The notes beneath the pieces were generated by a model. That model was not told where the DNA came from. It made no database searches and saw only the letters and a list, made by a program, of their open reading frames with translations. A program made the translations under genes and the position numbers. DNA of 64,000 nt from an uncultured Rhodopila sp. (lineage in GTDB: Bacteria > Pseudomonadota > Alphaproteobacteria > Acetobacterales > Acetobacteraceae): positions 62,001 through 126,000 of the forward strand of contig NZ_CAJATU010000072.1 in NCBI RefSeq assembly GCF_903944925.1, in the 5' to 3' direction. This document shows, one piece after another, positions 36,490 through 44,641 of the stretch (position 1 is the stretch's first letter; each line of letters opens with the position of its first letter).

Positions 36490-37344
36490 CTATCCCACCG
36501 CCGCCACCCGCCCCGCCGGCGCCCCAGCCTCCACCACCCCGTAAACCCCCCGCTCCGCCGGCAGCGGCGCAAACCGTCCGGTTATCCCCAGCACCGTCTC
36601 CGCCCCGCCCAGATACAAAATACCGTCCGCCGGCATGATCCCCGCAGTCGCCCCCAGCACCCGCGCCTTCGTCGGCTGATCAAAGTAAATCAGCACATTC
36701 CGGCAGAACACGATATCGAACCGCCCGAGCGTCCGCAGATCCGACAGCAAATTGAACTCCCGGAACTGCACCATCGCCTTGATGGTATCGTTGATCCGCC
36801 AGTTCGACTCCTCCTTGCGGAAATACCGCATCAGCATCTGCACCGGCAGCCCGCGCTGCACTTCGAACTGCGAATACAGACCCTCCCGCGCCCGGGTCAG
36901 TTGGTCGCGCGCGATATCCGTGCCGATGATCTCCACCCGGCGGTCACCCAGCACCGCCCGCGACTCCGCGACGATCATCGCCAGCGAATACGCCTCCTGC
37001 CCCGAGGACGACGCAGCGGACCACACCCGGATCGTCGCACCCGGCGGCCGGGCGGCCACCAGTCGCGGCAGCGCCTGGGCCCGGAAATGCGCGAACGGCT
37101 TGTCATCGCGAAAGAAAAAACTCTCGTTGGTGGTCATCGCCTCAACCACATCCCGCGCCAGCCGATCGGCGCCGGGGCGCCGAACCGCCTCCGCCAAGCG
37201 ATCGAGATCGGCAATGTTTTCGCGCTTCAGGATGCCGCCGAGCCGGGTCTCCAGCAGGTAGATCTTGTCCGTCCCGATCACCAGCCCGGACTGCGATTTC
37301 AGCAGCGAGGCGAACGTCTCGAACGCCGCGTTCGTCAGGCTCAT
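36490..37344 (-). CDS. cheR: Chemotaxis protein methyltransferase CheR
   Basis: 284 residues. The N-terminal helical domain is followed by the SAM-binding methyltransferase domain: TTNESFFFRDDKPFAHF, IRVWSAASSSGQEAYSLAMI (the GEE-type motif here SGQEAYS), EIIGTDIARDQL and FDIVFCRNVLIYFD. CheR adds methyl groups to glutamates of chemoreceptors for adaptation. The start at 37344 overlaps the cheB stop (ATGA). It is the last gene of the che operon. Confidence 0.95.
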   Translation of the reverse strand: MSLTNAAFETFASLLKSQSGLVIGTDKIYLLETRLGGILKRENIADLDRLAEAVRRPGADRLARDVVEAMTTNESFFFRDDKPFAHFRAQALPRLVAARPPGATIRVWSAASSSGQEAYSLAMIVAESRAVLGDRRVEIIGTDIARDQLTRAREGLYSQFEVQRGLPVQMLMRYFRKEESNWRINDTIKAMVQFREFNLLSDLRTLGRFDIVFCRNVLIYFDQPTKARVLGATAGIMPADGILYLGGAETVLGITGRFAPLPAERGVYGVVEAGAPAGRVAAVG

Positions 37345-38393
37345 GCGCGCCCGCCCTTCAGCATCTCCAGCAGCCGCGGCGCGATCTTCGGCAGCGGCAG
37401 GATGGCATGGCACAGCCCGGCCTGGACCACCGCCCCCGGCATCCCCCACACCACGCTGGTGGCCTCGTCCTGGGCGATCGCCGCACCGCCGGTCTCGACG
37501 ACCCGCCTTGTACCCTCCGTCCCGTCGCGGCCCATGCCGGTCAGCATCGCCACCAGCACGCGGCCCTCGCACGCAGCGGCGGCGCTGCGCAGCATCGGAT
37601 CGACCGAGGGGCGGCAGAAATTCTCCGGCGGGTCCACGGTCAGCCGCGCCCGCAAGGCCGAGCGGTTGCCCTCCACCAGCAAATGCTTGTCCCCCGGTGC
37701 CAGGTAGATGCGGCCGGGCACCAGCGCCTCGCCGTCGCGCGCCTCGCTGCACGGCATGTAGCCGAGACGCGTCAGGTGCTCCGCCAGTATCGGCGTGAAG
37801 GTAGCGGGCATGTGCTGGGTCAGCACCACCGGCACGGTTAGCGACCGTCCCAGCCCCTGCACCAGCGTGAACAGCGCCTGCGGCCCACCGGTGGAGCTGC
37901 CGACGGCGAGCAGCCGGGCGGGCACCGGCGGCGCCGGGCGCAACGCCGGAGGCGACATCCGTGCCGGCTGCGCAACGCGGCGGCGCTGGCGGGCGAGGCC
38001 CTTGACCTTCTCCAGCAGTTCCCGCCGGAAGCCGTCGTCGCCGACGGTGCCGATGCTGGACGGCTTGGGGATGTAGTCGGCCGCGCCCAGCCGCAGCGCG
38101 CGGAGGGCAATGTCGGCGCCGCGCGTGGTCAGGGTCGAGGCCATGATCACCTTCACCCCGGAATCGGCGCGCAGCAGCAGGGGCAGGGCGGTCATGCCGT
38201 CCATCACCGGCATCTCGATATCCAGCACCACCACGTCGGCGCGGGCGCTGCGGATGGCGTTGACCGCCTCCTGCCCGTTCGCGGTGCGGGCGACGACTTC
38301 GATCTCCGGGTCGTCCGCCAGCATGCGGGCGATGGCGCCGCGGATGACGGCGGAATCGTCGCACAGCATCACCCGGGCCGAAGGAGCCGTCAC
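37341..38393 (-). CDS. cheB: Chemotaxis methylesterase CheB
   Basis: 350 residues. The receiver domain has VMLCDDSAVIRGA and the acceptor aspartate in VVVLDIEMPVMDG. The esterase domain carries the catalytic serine in VGSSTGGPQALF, the histidine in LTQHMPATFTPILA and the aspartate in MLTGMGRDGTEG. It removes receptor methyl groups and, phosphorylated by CheA, opposes CheR. It overlaps cheY and cheR by four bases each. Confidence 0.96.
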   Translation of the reverse strand: MTAPSARVMLCDDSAVIRGAIARMLADDPEIEVVARTANGQEAVNAIRSARADVVVLDIEMPVMDGMTALPLLLRADSGVKVIMASTLTTRGADIALRALRLGAADYIPKPSSIGTVGDDGFRRELLEKVKGLARQRRRVAQPARMSPPALRPAPPVPARLLAVGSSTGGPQALFTLVQGLGRSLTVPVVLTQHMPATFTPILAEHLTRLGYMPCSEARDGEALVPGRIYLAPGDKHLLVEGNRSALRARLTVDPPENFCRPSVDPMLRSAAAACEGRVLVAMLTGMGRDGTEGTRRVVETGGAAIAQDEATSVVWGMPGAVVQAGLCHAILPLPKIAPRLLEMLKGGRA

Positions 38394-38758
38394 AGCAGGC
38401 CGACCTGGGCGAACTTGCCGGTCAGGATGTCCTCGTCGAAGGGTTTCATGATGTATTCCTGGGCGCCGTTGGCGATCGCCGCCTCGATATGGGACATGTC
38501 GTTTTCCGTCGTGCAGAACACCACCGGCGGGTTGTCCGGTCCGTATTCGGCGCGCAGCGCCTGGAGGAACGCCAGCCCGTCCATCACCGGCATGTTCCAG
38601 TCCAGCAGCACGACGTCGGGCAAGCCGGCGTGGCAGGCGTCCAGCGCCTGCTGGCCGTCCGCCGCCTCGGTCACGGCGAAGCCGTTGGCTTCCAGGATGC
38701 GGCGCGCGACTTTCCGGACGACCCGGCTATCGTCGACGACAAGGCAGGTGCGGGACAT
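38390..38758 (-). CDS. cheY: Chemotaxis response regulator CheY
   Basis: 122-residue single receiver: CLVVDDSRVVRKVARRIL, phospho-acceptor aspartate in VVLLDWNMPVMDGL, switch threonine in VVFCTTENDM and lysine in YIMKPFDE. It would carry the CheA signal to the flagellar motor. The start at 38758 gives the normal receiver N-terminus; the open frame upstream runs into cheW in another frame and is ignored. Seven bases separate it from cheW. Confidence 0.93.
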   Translation of the reverse strand: MSRTCLVVDDSRVVRKVARRILEANGFAVTEAADGQQALDACHAGLPDVVLLDWNMPVMDGLAFLQALRAEYGPDNPPVVFCTTENDMSHIEAAIANGAQEYIMKPFDEDILTGKFAQVGLL

Positions 38759-38765
38759 CGGGGGT

Positions 38766-39242
38766 CTACCCCTGTTCGGCCAAGGCCAGCAGCCTGGAAA
38801 CGTCCAGCACCACCAGCAGCCGCCCGTCCAGGCGGAAGATCCCGGTGCTGAACGCGGCCCAGGTCTTCTCCAAAGTGGGAGGGTTGCGCTCGAACTGGTT
38901 GGCGTCAAGGCTGAGGACTTCCGATACCCCGTCCACCAGCAGCGCATACAACTCGCCGCCCTGCTCGGCGACGACCGACATGCGCGGCTGGTTCGGCGGC
39001 GCGGGCGGCAGATGCAGCCGGCGGCGCAGGTCGATTGCGGTGACGATGCGGCCGCGCAGATTCAGGCTGCCGGCGATCTCCGGCGGCGCCAGCGGGATGC
39101 GGGTGATCGCCTGCTCGCCAAGAATATCGCGCACCGCCAGCACCGGCACGCCGCAAAGCTGATCGGCAACGGTCAGCGTCACCAGGACCTGCTGTTCGTT
39201 CGCCGTAACGGCGTCCGGACGCTCGAGGATGTCTGTTGTCAT
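38766..39242 (-). CDS. cheW: Chemotaxis coupling protein CheW
   Basis: 158 residues of the SH3-like CheW fold: LVTLTVADQLCGVPVLAVRD, IAGSLNLRGRIVTAIDLRRR (the conserved NLRG turn) and the YALLVDGVSEVLSL strand. It links receptors to CheA. It lies 17 bases after cheA and 7 before cheY. An AGATTAGCC leader before the ATG holds only a weak ribosome site. Confidence 0.94.
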   Translation of the reverse strand: MTTDILERPDAVTANEQQVLVTLTVADQLCGVPVLAVRDILGEQAITRIPLAPPEIAGSLNLRGRIVTAIDLRRRLHLPPAPPNQPRMSVVAEQGGELYALLVDGVSEVLSLDANQFERNPPTLEKTWAAFSTGIFRLDGRLLVVLDVSRLLALAEQG

Positions 39243-39259
39243 GGCTAATCTCCGGACAG

Positions 39260-41881
39260 TTAGGCTGGAACCAGTTGCGACAGGCTGGCGCGCAGGCTGG
39301 CGACCAGCGCCTCGCGCTCGAACTTGGCGACGTAGTCGGTGAAGCCGGCATCGCGTCCGGCCTCGGCATGCTCGATGCCGTCATGCGCGGTCAGCGCAAT
39401 CAGCGGGATGTCGGACCAGGGCCCGCCGGAGCGGATGGTGCGGGCGAATTTCAGCCCGCCCATGTTCGGCATCTCGATATCGGAGACGATGGCGTCGAAC
39501 CGCTTGCCGGCGTCGCGCAGCCGCAGCGCCTCGGCCGCGCTGCCGACGGCGGTGACGCGGAACCCGGCGGCGCCCAGCGTCGGCACCATGAGCTGGCGGA
39601 AGAAGTCGCTGTCATCGACCATCAGCACGTGCTTCTGCTCCGCGGCCGCACCCTGCCGCGGCACGTTGCGGAACCAGTCCTGCCAGGCCTGGGTCAGCCA
39701 GTAGCCGGTGTCCAGCACGTCCGTCGCCGCACCGCCGATGACGGCGGTGCCGAGCAGGCCGGGACGCGACCCCGCCAGCTCGATATCCAGCTTGTCGTCC
39801 ACCACGTCGATGATTTCATCGACCATCAGGCCCATGATGCGTTCGCCGTCGGCGAACACCAGCAGCGGCTGTGTCGGCGCGTCGCTGCCGGTGGCGCCGT
39901 CGATGGCGATCAGCGGCATCAGCTTGCCGCGGTATTGCGTGACGGTGGCGCCGCCGGAGAATTCTATCTTTTCGCGCGGGATGTCCTCCAGCCTTGCGAC
40001 CAGGCCGAGCGGCACGCCCATGCGCTGGGAGCCGCCGGCGCGGAACAGTAGCATCGCGGTCTGATCGGCCGACGTCTGCGTATCGATCCGCGCCCCCTGC
40101 ATCAGCCGGCTTTCCGATCCGGCGCCGACACCGGTGCCGCGGGCGATGCCGTTGGGGTCGAGGATCATGATCACCGAGCCGTCGCCGAGTATGGTGTTGC
40201 CGCTGAACATCGTGACGTGGCGCAGGATGGGGGTGACCGGCTTGACGACGATTTCCTCGGTGTCGAACACGCGATCGACGATGATGCCCAGCATGTGCTG
40301 GCCGACCTGGGCGACGACGATGTGGGCGGCGCTGTCGGCGGTGTTGTCGACGCCGAGTTCGAGCAGTTCGGTCAGGCTGACCAGCGGCAGCAGCCGGTTG
40401 CGCAAGCGCAGCACGGGGGTGTCGTTGATCCGTTCGATCAGGCTCTCGCCCGTGCTGCCGGAGCCGTTCGCGGTGTCGCGGCGGGCGCGCACCAGCTCCA
40501 CCACGCTGATCTGCGGGATGGCGAAGCGTTCCTTCGCCGCCTCGACGATCAGGGCGGAGACGATCGCCAGGGTCAGCGGGATCTTGACGATGAACATCGT
40601 GCCCTGGCCGAGCGTGCTTTTCAGGTCGATGGTGCCGCCGATTTTCTCGATATTGGTCTTCACCACGTCCATGCCGACGCCGCGGCCGGAGACGGCGGAG
40701 ACGGTGGTGGCGGTGGAGAAGCCGGCGCGGAAGATGAAGCGCTCGATCTGGCCGTCGGTCATCGCGGCGAGTTCCGCCTCGGTCGCCAGGCCGGCGGAGA
40801 TCGCCTTGGCACGGATGCGGTCCAGCGGCAGGCCGCGGCCGTCGTCGGAGATCTCCAGGATGATGTGGCCGCCTTCGTGGAAGGCGTTCAGCACGATGTT
40901 GCCGGTCTCCGATTTGCCGGCGGCACGGCGTTCGGCCGGGGTTTCCAGGCCGTGGTCGCCGCTGTTGCGCACCATGTGGGTCAGCGGGTCCTTGATCATC
41001 TCCAGCACCTGGCGGTCGAGTTCGGTGTCGGCGCCGAGCATGGTCAGTTCGATCTTCTTGCCCATTTCGTGCGACAGGTCGCGCACCAGGCGCGGCAGCT
41101 TGTTCCAGGCGTTGCCGATGGGCTGCATGCGGGTCTTCATCACGCCTTCCTGCAGGTCGGAGGTGATGTGCGACAGCCGCTGCAAGGGCACGGTGAAGGG
41201 GCTGTTGTCCTGGGTGCGGACGAGCTGGAGAAGCTGGTTGCGGGTCAGCACCAGCTCGCTGACCAAGGTCATCAGGTCTTCCAGCACGTCCACGGTGACG
41301 CGGATCGTCTGGGTGGCCTGCGGCGCGCTGGCGGCGGCGGGTTCGGCGGGTTTTTCCGGCGGCGGCGGGGCCTTGGCTTCCGGCGGTAGAGCTTTGGCCT
41401 CCGGCGCGGGGGCCTTGGCTTCCGGCGGCGGTTCGGCGGCTGCCGGGGCGGCTACCGGGGCGGCGGCGGCCGGTTGCGCTTGCGGCTTCGGCGCGGCCGG
41501 GGCCTCGTTCGCAGCGGCCGCATTCAGGGCGGCGATCAGCTCCGAGTCGTCGCCGGGCGGCTCGACGCCGGTTGCCGCCAGCGCGGCGACGATGGCCTTG
41601 ATGCGGTCGATCGCCGCCAGCACCAGGCTGACGATCGCCGGGGTGACGGCCAGGGTCCGGTCGCGCAGCTTGCCCAGCACGTTTTCGCCGGCATGCGCCA
41701 CGTGCTCCAGCCGCGGCAGGCCGAGGAAGCCGCAGGTGCCCTTGATGGTGTGCACCAGCCGGAAGATCCCGGACAGCGTGTCGGCATCATCCGGCGTGCG
41801 TTCCAGGGTGACCAGAGCGACGTCGAGCTCGGCCAGGCTTTCGTTGGTCTCGGTGAGGAAATCGGAAAGCAGATCGTCCAC
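39260..41881 (-). CDS. cheA: Chemotaxis histidine kinase CheA with extra CheW and receiver domains
   Basis: 873 residues, longer than classical CheA (about 650). Order: HPt domain with His44 in FRLVHTIKGTCGFLGL; a long Pro/Ala/Glu/Lys linker (about 125-190) made of repeated EAKAP-like units; dimerisation domain; ATPase domain (HMVRNSGDHGLETPAERRAA, DDGRGLPLDRI, GRGVGMDVVKTNIEKIGG); a CheW-like domain; a second, more divergent CheW-like domain (about 600-730); and a C-terminal receiver with VLMVDDSDFFRQLM and acceptor aspartate in AIVSDIEMPNMGG. The extra receiver could act as a phosphate sink or allow adaptation of the kinase. First canonical che gene of the operon. Confidence 0.95.
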   Translation of the reverse strand: MDDLLSDFLTETNESLAELDVALVTLERTPDDADTLSGIFRLVHTIKGTCGFLGLPRLEHVAHAGENVLGKLRDRTLAVTPAIVSLVLAAIDRIKAIVAALAATGVEPPGDDSELIAALNAAAANEAPAAPKPQAQPAAAAPVAAPAAAEPPPEAKAPAPEAKALPPEAKAPPPPEKPAEPAAASAPQATQTIRVTVDVLEDLMTLVSELVLTRNQLLQLVRTQDNSPFTVPLQRLSHITSDLQEGVMKTRMQPIGNAWNKLPRLVRDLSHEMGKKIELTMLGADTELDRQVLEMIKDPLTHMVRNSGDHGLETPAERRAAGKSETGNIVLNAFHEGGHIILEISDDGRGLPLDRIRAKAISAGLATEAELAAMTDGQIERFIFRAGFSTATTVSAVSGRGVGMDVVKTNIEKIGGTIDLKSTLGQGTMFIVKIPLTLAIVSALIVEAAKERFAIPQISVVELVRARRDTANGSGSTGESLIERINDTPVLRLRNRLLPLVSLTELLELGVDNTADSAAHIVVAQVGQHMLGIIVDRVFDTEEIVVKPVTPILRHVTMFSGNTILGDGSVIMILDPNGIARGTGVGAGSESRLMQGARIDTQTSADQTAMLLFRAGGSQRMGVPLGLVARLEDIPREKIEFSGGATVTQYRGKLMPLIAIDGATGSDAPTQPLLVFADGERIMGLMVDEIIDVVDDKLDIELAGSRPGLLGTAVIGGAATDVLDTGYWLTQAWQDWFRNVPRQGAAAEQKHVLMVDDSDFFRQLMVPTLGAAGFRVTAVGSAAEALRLRDAGKRFDAIVSDIEMPNMGGLKFARTIRSGGPWSDIPLIALTAHDGIEHAEAGRDAGFTDYVAKFEREALVASLRASLSQLVPA

Positions 41882-42021
41882 GGTTAGCCCCTTTGCAATC
41901 CCGACAGCCGGGTGGAGGCCAATCCTTGGCAGCAGAGGGCAAACAAAAGGTTAACGCGGGCGGGAAAATTTGCGGGCGGCGCGATTTTTTTCGGGTTGGC
42001 CGGGATGCGGCGGCGCGGACG

Positions 42022-42570
42022 CTACCCGCCCAGCCGCAGCATCGGCGGCTCCGCCCCCGGCCGCGGCGACATCAGCACCGACAGCCGGCACGCCGCCGCA
42101 TGCGCCAGCAGCGCGGTCACCCCCATCTGCATCACCGCCGGCTCGGTCAGCGCCGCCCGCGCCGCCGCCGCGTCGGTCAGGCAAAGCGCCAGGCCAGGCG
42201 GCCAGGCGGCGTGCGGCCCCGTTATGCGGATGAACAGGTCGTCCGCGGACCCCGCCAGCAGGACGATGCCGCCCGCCGGCAGGCTGTCGGCGGCCAGCAG
42301 CAGCAGGTTCAGCGCGATCCGCCCCGCCGCCGGGGCGAATACCGCGTGCGGATCCAGTGCGCCGGTATCGACGCCGACGCCCTCCGGCAGTCCGCTCGCC
42401 AGTGCTTCGAGCTGCTGCAACGGCAGCGGCCCCGCGGGTGGAGTCCAGGCCGCGTGGCGCAGCCGCAGCCGCGCCACCAGCGCGCCGGGCGCCTCCAGCG
42501 GGCGGATGTCCTGCCACAGACGCGCTGCGGCCAGCTCTATGCCGTAAAGCGCATCCCGGGTGCCGGACAT
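42022..42570 (-). CDS. ChpT-like histidine phosphotransferase, apparently lacking the phospho-histidine
   Basis: 182 residues. The second half resembles the pseudo-ATPase domain of ChpT-type phosphotransferases ([40 protein letters not shown]). In ChpT the first helix carries a phosphorylatable histidine in an LCHDF/L context; the corresponding place here reads [12 protein letters not shown], with glutamine instead of histidine, and the following helix is short. It is therefore either a degenerate ChpT relative or a different family with the same fold. It lies 140 bases upstream of cheA on the same strand and is divergent from moaA. Start at 42570 is chosen because it begins the conserved-looking part. 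Confidence 0.5.
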   Translation of the reverse strand: MSGTRDALYGIELAAARLWQDIRPLEAPGALVARLRLRHAAWTPPAGPLPLQQLEALASGLPEGVGVDTGALDPHAVFAPAAGRIALNLLLLAADSLPAGGIVLLAGSADDLFIRITGPHAAWPPGLALCLTDAAAARAALTEPAVMQMGVTALLAHAAACRLSVLMSPRPGAEPPMLRLGG

Positions 42571-42737
42571 GGGCCTTCCAATCGGCTGAAAGTCCGTCAA
42601 GATGGCGGGGATTCCGGCGCGAGTCGAGCCGGGGCGGGGGGTTGAACAGCCGCCCGCATTGGCCAAGTCTGGCAATCTGTCATATAAATCCGGGCAAGCG
42701 GCGACAGTCCGCCCCTGGAGGGAGCCTGCGAGCCATC

Positions 42738-43724
42738 ATGATCGACCCGTTCGGCCGAGCGATCACCTACCTGCGGGTATCGGTGACCGACCGCTGCGAT
42801 CTGCGCTGCGTCTACTGCATGTCCGACGACATGACGTTCCTGCCCAAGCGGCAATTGCTGACCTTGGAGGAACTCGATCGCCTGTGCGCGGCGTTCATCC
42901 GGCTGGGCACGACGAAGATCCGCATCACCGGCGGGGAGCCTTTGGTGCGGCGCGACGTGATGCGGCTGTTCGGCGCGCTGGGGCAGCGGCTCGGGCACGG
43001 GCTGCAGGAGCTGACGGTCACCACCAACGGCTCGCAACTGGTGCAGCATGCGGCGGCGCTGGCGGCCGCCGGCGTGAAGCGGATCAACGTGTCGCTGGAT
43101 ACGCTCGATCCGCAGCGGTTCGCGCAGATCACCCGCCGCGGCCGGATCGAGCCGACACTGGACGGCATCTTCGCCGCCAAGGCCGCCGGATTGGCGGTGA
43201 AGATCAACGCCGTGGCGATGAAGGGCGTGAACGAGGCAGAATTCAACGCCATGATCGCCTGGTGCGGCGAGCACGGGTTCGATTTGTGCCTGATCGAGAC
43301 GATGCCGATGGGCGATATCGAGGGCGACCGGACGGACCAGTACCTGCCGCTGTCGATCGTCCGGGCGCGGCTGCGCCACACCTGGACCTTGGCGGAGACG
43401 GAGTACAGGACCGGCGGTCCGGCGCGCTACTACGACGTGCGGGAAACCGGGCGGCGCGTCGGCTTCATTACCCCGATGACGCATAATTTTTGCGAAAGCT
43501 GCAACCGGGTTCGGCTGACCTGCACGGGGACGCTGTATATGTGCCTCGGGCAGGAGGATTCGGCGGATTTTCGCCCATTGCTGCGGGCGGGCGTGTCGGA
43601 CGATCAGCTCGAGGATGCGATCCAGGCGGCGATCGCCCGCAAACCCAAGGGCCACGACTTCATCATCGACCGCCGGCACGACAAGCCGGCGGTGGGGCGG
43701 CACATGAGCGTGACGGGCGGGTAG
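42738..43724 (+). CDS. moaA: GTP 3',8-cyclase MoaA (molybdenum cofactor synthesis)
   Basis: 328-residue radical SAM enzyme. The N-terminal cluster motif is [18 protein letters not shown]; the second iron-sulfur cluster motif is [20 protein letters not shown]; the protein ends in GG, as MoaA proteins do. It catalyses the first step from GTP to cyclic pyranopterin in molybdopterin synthesis. The start gives the normal [16 protein letters not shown]-terminus; GGAGGGAG lies about 14 bases upstream, rather far. No other moa gene is in the window. Confidence 0.95.
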   Translation: MIDPFGRAITYLRVSVTDRCDLRCVYCMSDDMTFLPKRQLLTLEELDRLCAAFIRLGTTKIRITGGEPLVRRDVMRLFGALGQRLGHGLQELTVTTNGSQLVQHAAALAAAGVKRINVSLDTLDPQRFAQITRRGRIEPTLDGIFAAKAAGLAVKINAVAMKGVNEAEFNAMIAWCGEHGFDLCLIETMPMGDIEGDRTDQYLPLSIVRARLRHTWTLAETEYRTGGPARYYDVRETGRRVGFITPMTHNFCESCNRVRLTCTGTLYMCLGQEDSADFRPLLRAGVSDDQLEDAIQAAIARKPKGHDFIIDRRHDKPAVGRHMSVTGG

Positions 43725-43746
43725 GGGAACTCGGGAACGCGCGCGT

Positions 43747-44217
43747 TCACGGACACTTCGAGGAAACGGAGGGGGGCACCGGCCCGACGGTAAGTCCCTG
43801 TAGTGTATCCACCCCTTGATCGTCCACCTCGTATTTATAAAACACGTGTACAGGTTTGTAATTGGCAGTCAGGGTCAGGATCCAATTGAAGTAGGACTCT
43901 GGCACACTCAAAGAGTAAAACTTCACACCGCTGCCGTAACTGCCACTTGCCGCTACTTGCACGGTGGTGGCGTCCGGCCTGGTGACGAAGGTTATTTGCA
44001 ATTCCTGCTCCGTCGTTCCCGGTCCGTGATTGACGAGTGCGACCTGCTTTTGCCCCCAAAGTTGCCCGGTCGCGGTATCTGCAACGCCGATCGCCATGGC
44101 CGGGGAGACGACGCAGCCGTTGAATTCGTATTGAAAGCTTTGCGGCGCTGCGATGGCGCCGGTCGGCATGGCTGAGGCTGTGGTGAAGGCGGCGATCAGG
44201 CGGACAAGGCCGTTCAT
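43747..44217 (-). CDS. Secreted protein of unknown function
   Basis: 156 residues with a signal peptide (MNGLVRLIAAFTTASAMPTG, cleavage probably after AIAA near residue 24). The mature part is beta-rich (QSFQYEFNGCVVSPAMAIGV, VKFYSLSVPESYFNWILTLT) with two cysteines that could form a disulfide. I do not recognise a family. It lies 22 bases beyond moaA in convergent orientation, and is divergent from the RTX gene across an AT-rich gap; codon use is less GC-biased than its neighbours. Confidence 0.65.
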   Translation of the reverse strand: MNGLVRLIAAFTTASAMPTGAIAAPQSFQYEFNGCVVSPAMAIGVADTATGQLWGQKQVALVNHGPGTTEQELQITFVTRPDATTVQVAASGSYGSGVKFYSLSVPESYFNWILTLTANYKPVHVFYKYEVDDQGVDTLQGLTVGPVPPSVSSKCP

Positions 44218-44641
44218 GACGGAAACTCCCCGGGGCGATGGCGGCGGATGGGTGCCATTCACTACACATATGCACACAGCCAATTGGTTGCGCAATACCA
44301 TCGGATGACCGCCGCGCGCGGATCGCGGACCGGGGACCGGTGGCCAACCACCGCGAGGCCCCCCGGGGACGTGCTCTGGTTGTATCCGCCTCGGCCACGT
44401 CCGGCGTTTTCCGCCAGCCGCCGTTGCGAGTGACGGTGCGGCGCCGCCGGAACGGCCTTGCGCCGGACGTCCGCGGATTTCTTATCATTTTTTTCGCAAT
44501 ATTTCTGTTCGCCATATCGTTCTTTGAATACATTTATGTTGACAAGTCTTATTTTGCGACATTAGAACGTTATTGGTATCGGAACTGAAATCGCTGCCGG
44601 TGCGCCACGGCGGCAAGCGGCGATCTTGAAGGATTCCAGAA
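44218..44641. other. Long AT-rich divergent intergenic region
   Basis: A 424-base gap between the secreted-protein gene and the RTX beta-propeller gene. The first part is GC-rich; from about 44470 to 44590 it becomes strikingly AT-rich. It likely holds promoters for both genes. An open frame here gives a hydrophobic stretch, but that is expected from AT-rich sequence and is not called. Confidence 0.5.
44539..44568 (+). promoter_or_regulatory. Probable sigma-70 promoter for the RTX gene
   Basis: A perfect TTGACA at 44539-44544 and TAGAAC at 44563-44568 with an 18-base spacer, about 75 bases before the ATG at 44642, within AT-rich DNA. The -10 box matches three or four of six. Confidence 0.45.

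Noticed and set aside
41940-41960. CtrA-like site upstream of cheA
   Set aside because: On the minus strand TTAA is followed after seven bases by TTTG, so only one half-site is exact; too weak to call.
42571-42737. Molybdenum cofactor riboswitch before moaA
   Set aside because: The 167-base gap shows no recognisable conserved riboswitch core.
44238-44588. Small membrane protein ORF ahead of the RTX gene
   Set aside because: The hydrophobic stretch comes from AT-rich promoter DNA, there is no ribosome site, and the rest of the frame is arginine-rich.
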